Shown one piece after another: positions 5,370 through 6,017 of a DNA stretch of 6,017 nt; within the stretch, counting starts at the first letter, position 1; every line of letters begins with the position of its first letter. This stretch comes from Candidatus Pacearchaeota archaeon. GTDB taxonomy: Archaea; Nanoarchaeota; Nanoarchaeia; Pacearchaeales; GW2011-AR1. The notes below the pieces were generated by a model, which saw only the letters and a list, made by a program, of their open reading frames with translations, was not told where the DNA came from and did not search any database. The stretch covers positions 1-6,017 of the forward strand of contig NZER01000221.1 of NCBI GenBank assembly GCA_002690445.1. The letters are read 5' to 3'. A program made the position numbers and the translations under genes.

Positions 5370-5400
5370 ATCCTTAGGATAATTTGTCGGCTTCGCCGAT
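5370..5400. promoter_or_regulatory. Two palindromes upstream of the transporter promoter
   Basis: ATCCTTAGGAT (5370-5380) is a perfect 5+5 palindrome around one base. GTCGGCTTCGCCGAT (5386-5400) forms a GC-rich stem with a tiny loop. Both sit just upstream of the likely transporter TATA box at 5411-5418, so they may be regulator binding sites. No T-run follows the hairpin on either strand, so it is not a convincing terminator. Confidence 0.3.
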
Positions 5401-5410
5401 ATTAATAATG

Positions 5411-5418
5411 TTTAAAAG
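5411..5418 (+). promoter_or_regulatory. TATA-like box of the MFS transporter gene
   Basis: TTTAAAAG is centred about 25 nt before the ATG at 5440, the same leaderless spacing as at the minus-strand genes. Confidence 0.5.
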
Positions 5419-5439
5419 TTCCGTTTCTCTTCTCAATTC

Positions 5440-6017
5440 ATGGAGCGTGAACTTTTTTCAAAAAACATAATCTTGTTTTATTTTATAACTTTATTCGGAG
5501 GGCTAGCATTTATCTATGATTTAATTTTAGTAATTTATTATCAAAGTTTTGGGCTTTCATTTTTTCAGATAAGCATAGTATTAATCCTCACAAGTATATT
5601 TACATTAATCTTTGAAATTCCTACAGGGGCTTTTGCAGATTTATACGGGAAAAAGAAAAGTCTTTTAATAGGTTCTTTTGCATTCCTTTTGAGTTTTTTA
5701 ATTGTTTTATTCTCTCAAAACTTCCTAAGTTTTATTATCGCAGGAAGTGTTTTGGGTATATCTTTTGCATTTAATTCTGGAGCAGATAGTGCTCTTATTT
5801 ATGATTCTCTTAAAAAAATCGGTCGCAAAAAAGATTATCTAAAAATAAAGGCGAGATTATCCGTTATTTTTTTAACTACAACATTATTTTCTGTATTCTT
5901 TGGTCCTTACCTTTACTCTATAAATAAATTTATACCTATTTTCTTAACTGGTGCGTTTGGTTTTTTTAGTTTTATGTTCACTTTATTTTTATATGAGACA
6001 AAAAAACTATCCAAAAA
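5440..6017 (+). CDS. Major facilitator superfamily transporter, partial (C-terminus off the right edge)
   Basis: The visible 192 residues form the N-terminal half of an MFS secondary transporter in the membrane. Hydrophobic segments lie at about 9-33, 41-65, 74-92, 95-118, 140-160 and 164-185, that is six helices. The TM2-TM3 loop carries EIPTGAFADLYGKKKS (59-74), an MFS motif A variant. FNSGADSALIYDSL (111-124) in TM4 and the following loop is typical of the archaeal and bacterial drug-efflux-like group. The substrate cannot be predicted. The ATG at 5440 is the only plausible start, because an in-frame TAA at 5413 closes the frame upstream and a TATA-like box sits 25 nt before it. The gene is on the opposite strand to everything else and is much more AT-rich than the polymerase, which may indicate acquisition or a different codon preference for membrane proteins. 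Confidence 0.9.
   Translation, partial: MERELFSKNIILFYFITLFGGLAFIYDLILVIYYQSFGLSFFQISIVLILTSIFTLIFEIPTGAFADLYGKKKSLLIGSFAFLLSFLIVLFSQNFLSFIIAGSVLGISFAFNSGADSALIYDSLKKIGRKKDYLKIKARLSVIFLTTTLFSVFFGPYLYSINKFIPIFLTGAFGFFSFMFTLFLYETKKLSK

Noticed and set aside
5386..5400. GC-rich hairpin as a transcription terminator
   Set aside because: No T-run follows on either strand and it lies upstream of genes diverging on both sides, where no terminator is needed.
1..6017. CRISPR array
   Set aside because: No regularly spaced repeats were seen anywhere; the only long exact repeat is the 27-bp pair 735 bp apart.

Overview
The window looks like part of an archaeal chromosome, probably from a small-genome DPANN-type lineage such as Woesearchaeota or Pacearchaeota. 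The evidence is an archaeal family B DNA polymerase with a C-terminal PCNA-binding motif, an archaeal RsmB/NOP2-type RNA m5C methyltransferase coupled to a NOP2-associated PUA-type protein, and AT-rich TATA boxes centred about 25-27 nt upstream of the start codons. That spacing implies largely leaderless transcription. The lineage is inferred by eye from the proteins and could not be checked by a search.

Layout, left to right. (1) 1-397, minus strand: the first 132 codons of a NOL1/NOP2/fmu-type ribosome-biogenesis protein, running off the left edge. (2) 394-1437, minus: a complete RNA cytosine-C5 methyltransferase whose TGA overlaps the next ATG by four bases (ATGA), so the two form a coupled rRNA/tRNA-modification operon. 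(3) 1438-2172: an AT-rich stretch that looks inserted at the start codon of the methyltransferase. It carries a NYN-domain (PIN-like RNase) gene broken by a one-base frameshift in an A6 run, a structured-looking 120-nt leader and a hairpin plus T-run. A perfect 27-bp direct repeat of the methyltransferase 5' end flanks it. The apparent old methyltransferase promoter is stranded at about 2195-2202 and now drives a 10-codon stub. (4) 2255-2545, minus: a small protein of unknown function with one N-terminal hydrophobic segment. (5) 2629-5097, minus: family B DNA polymerase (822 aa) with intact exonuclease and polymerase carboxylates but unusual changes in motifs A and B, including His at both usual Tyr positions. 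(6) 5098-5439: a spacer holding the polymerase promoter, inverted repeats, a possible decayed reading frame and the promoter of the next gene. (7) 5440-6017, plus strand: the first 192 codons of an AT-rich MFS transporter, running off the right edge.

The replication and RNA-modification genes look like ordinary core genes. The most interesting part is 1438-2172, where an RNase-like gene, a putative pseudoknotted leader and a terminator-like hairpin sit together inside direct repeats. The order (promoter, structured RNA, hairpin, nuclease gene) resembles a type III toxin-antitoxin locus, although the protein is not ToxN and the link is inference only.
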